Assembly (NCBI RefSeq): GCF_001544975.2
Contig: NZ_FCOG02000036.1
Span: forward strand, 1 to 64,000
Reading direction: 5' to 3'
Source of the DNA: Caballeronia arationis
Lineage (GTDB): Bacteria; Pseudomonadota; Gammaproteobacteria; Burkholderiales; Burkholderiaceae
Length of the DNA stretch: 64,000 bases
Shown: piece by piece, positions 63,322 to 64,000 of the stretch
How positions within the stretch are numbered: the stretch's first letter is position 1
Layout of the letters: the number at the start of each line of letters is the position of its first letter
Made by a program: the position numbers and the translations under genes
The notes under the pieces: generated by a model
What the model was told of the DNA's origin: nothing
Seen by the model: only the letters and a program-made list of their open reading frames with translations
Database searches by the model: none

Positions 63322-64000
63322 ATGCTCACGATTGAAGAAAACGAGTTGCTGTGCCGCGTCGAAGGCGATGCGCCAATGGGCCAGATGATGCGGCGTCACT
63401 GGACACCGGTATGTCTGATCGAAGAAGTCAGCGAACCCGACGGCGCGCCGGTCAAGGCGCGGGTGTTCGGTGAAGACCTGGTCGTGTTCCGCGATACCGA
63501 TGGCAACGTCGGCGTGATGGACGAGTACTGCCCGCACCGGCGCGTGTCGCTCGTGTATGGGCGCAATGAGGATTGCGGCCTGCGGTGTCTCTATCACGGC
63601 TGGAAGATGGATGTGAAGGGCAACGTGATCGAGATGGTCTCTGAGCCGTCGTGCAGCGACATGACGAGTAAGGTCAAGCACAAGGCCTACGAGACGAAGG
63701 AGTGGGGCGGTTTCGTGTGGGCGTACATGGGCCCGCAGGACGCGATCCCCGAGTTCGTGCCGCCGGCATGGGCGCCGACTCAAGAGACGCGCGTGAGCAT
63801 TGCGAAGACGATCCTGCCGTGCAACTGGGCGCAGATTCTCGAAGGCGCGATCGATTCCGCGCACAGTTCGAGCCTGCATTCGTCGGATTTCGTGCCGGCG
63901 CGGGTGGGAGGCGCCGAGGCGACGTCGAAGAACTGGCTGCGGCCGTCGACGGACAAGGCGCCGCGCATGCAGGTGCATCGCACGAGTTACGGCTTTCGGT
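63322..64000 (+). CDS. Rieske aromatic oxygenase, phthalate 4,5-dioxygenase-type (partial)
   Basis: The first 226 residues of a ring-hydroxylating oxygenase; it continues past the window. The Rieske cluster is in CPHRRVSLVYGRNEDCGLRC followed by LYHGW (C-x-H and C-x2-H). The mononuclear iron site is in EGAIDSAHSSSLHSSDF (His pair). It resembles phthalate 4,5-dioxygenase and related vanillate or dicamba demethylases; the exact substrate cannot be read. AGGAGAAG precedes the ATG. Confidence 0.92.
   Translation, partial: MLTIEENELLCRVEGDAPMGQMMRRHWTPVCLIEEVSEPDGAPVKARVFGEDLVVFRDTDGNVGVMDEYCPHRRVSLVYGRNEDCGLRCLYHGWKMDVKGNVIEMVSEPSCSDMTSKVKHKAYETKEWGGFVWAYMGPQDAIPEFVPPAWAPTQETRVSIAKTILPCNWAQILEGAIDSAHSSSLHSSDFVPARVGGAEATSKNWLRPSTDKAPRMQVHRTSYGFR

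Overview
The window is high-GC, densely coded bacterial chromosome. Its content (phasin, ahpCF, PLP-MocR regulators, LysR/GntR/MarR-controlled catabolic blocks, nnrU, DMT/MFS/APC transporters, many short proteins with AGGAG-type ribosome sites) fits Burkholderia sensu lato, most likely Paraburkholderia or Caballeronia. That placement rests on family content and protein likeness, not on a marker gene. No rRNA, tRNA, CRISPR array, transposase or phage genes were seen.

Layout. 0.1-9.7 kb: a GGDEF/EAL protein, an L-2-keto-3-deoxyarabonate dehydratase-like gene divergent from a LysR regulator, a soluble orphan histidine kinase, a PhoD phosphatase, and a lower-GC two-gene island (unknown Cys-rich protein plus a small partner). 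9.7-20 kb: ahpC and a frameshifted ahpF, an F420-type NADP oxidoreductase, a peptide-binding protein, ribA, a 2OG-Fe(II) oxygenase, a serine-recombinase homologue that has lost its catalytic residues, a hemerythrin and a PD-(D/E)XK/Rad3 helicase with a LexA box on its start codon. 20-33.5 kb: short secreted proteins, a P450, a 43-residue lipoprotein, a PchF-like flavoprotein coupled to a Tat-signal protein, a polar amino-acid binding protein, phaP, an EamA exporter, several small unknowns, an HtrA-like protease and an Ap4A phosphorylase.

33.5-42.2 kb: a GntR/FCD regulator faces a five-gene catabolic operon (class V aminotransferase, giant FAD/Fe-S oxidase, MFS carrier, enoyl-CoA hydratase, CaiB-type CoA-transferase), with a perfect 16-bp palindrome at the operon promoter and a related site at the regulator's start. 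42.2-50.5 kb: NnrU and an internally deleted carotenoid oxygenase divergent from a TetR gene, then a MocR regulator divergent from an amino-acid permease, a DadA-like oxidase and a LivK-like binding protein. 50.5-64 kb: aqpZ, a dihydrolipoyl-dehydrogenase-like flavoprotein, a LysR/SDR pair, a cupin, a frameshifted AraC regulator, a SHOCT protein, a retinol-dehydrogenase-like SDR, and a MarR-controlled phthalate-type aromatic oxygenation cluster (MFS, reductase, Rieske oxygenase) that runs off the window end.

Three gene-integrity anomalies stand out: single-base deletions in ahpF (near 11096) and in the AraC gene (near 56974), and an in-frame loss of roughly 100 or more residues in the carotenoid oxygenase (near 43190). 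Several operator-like palindromes tie regulators to their targets: GntR 34427, MarR 60678 and 62222, LexA 19946, MocR 46371-46413, LysR 3515 and 55121, and TetR 44029.
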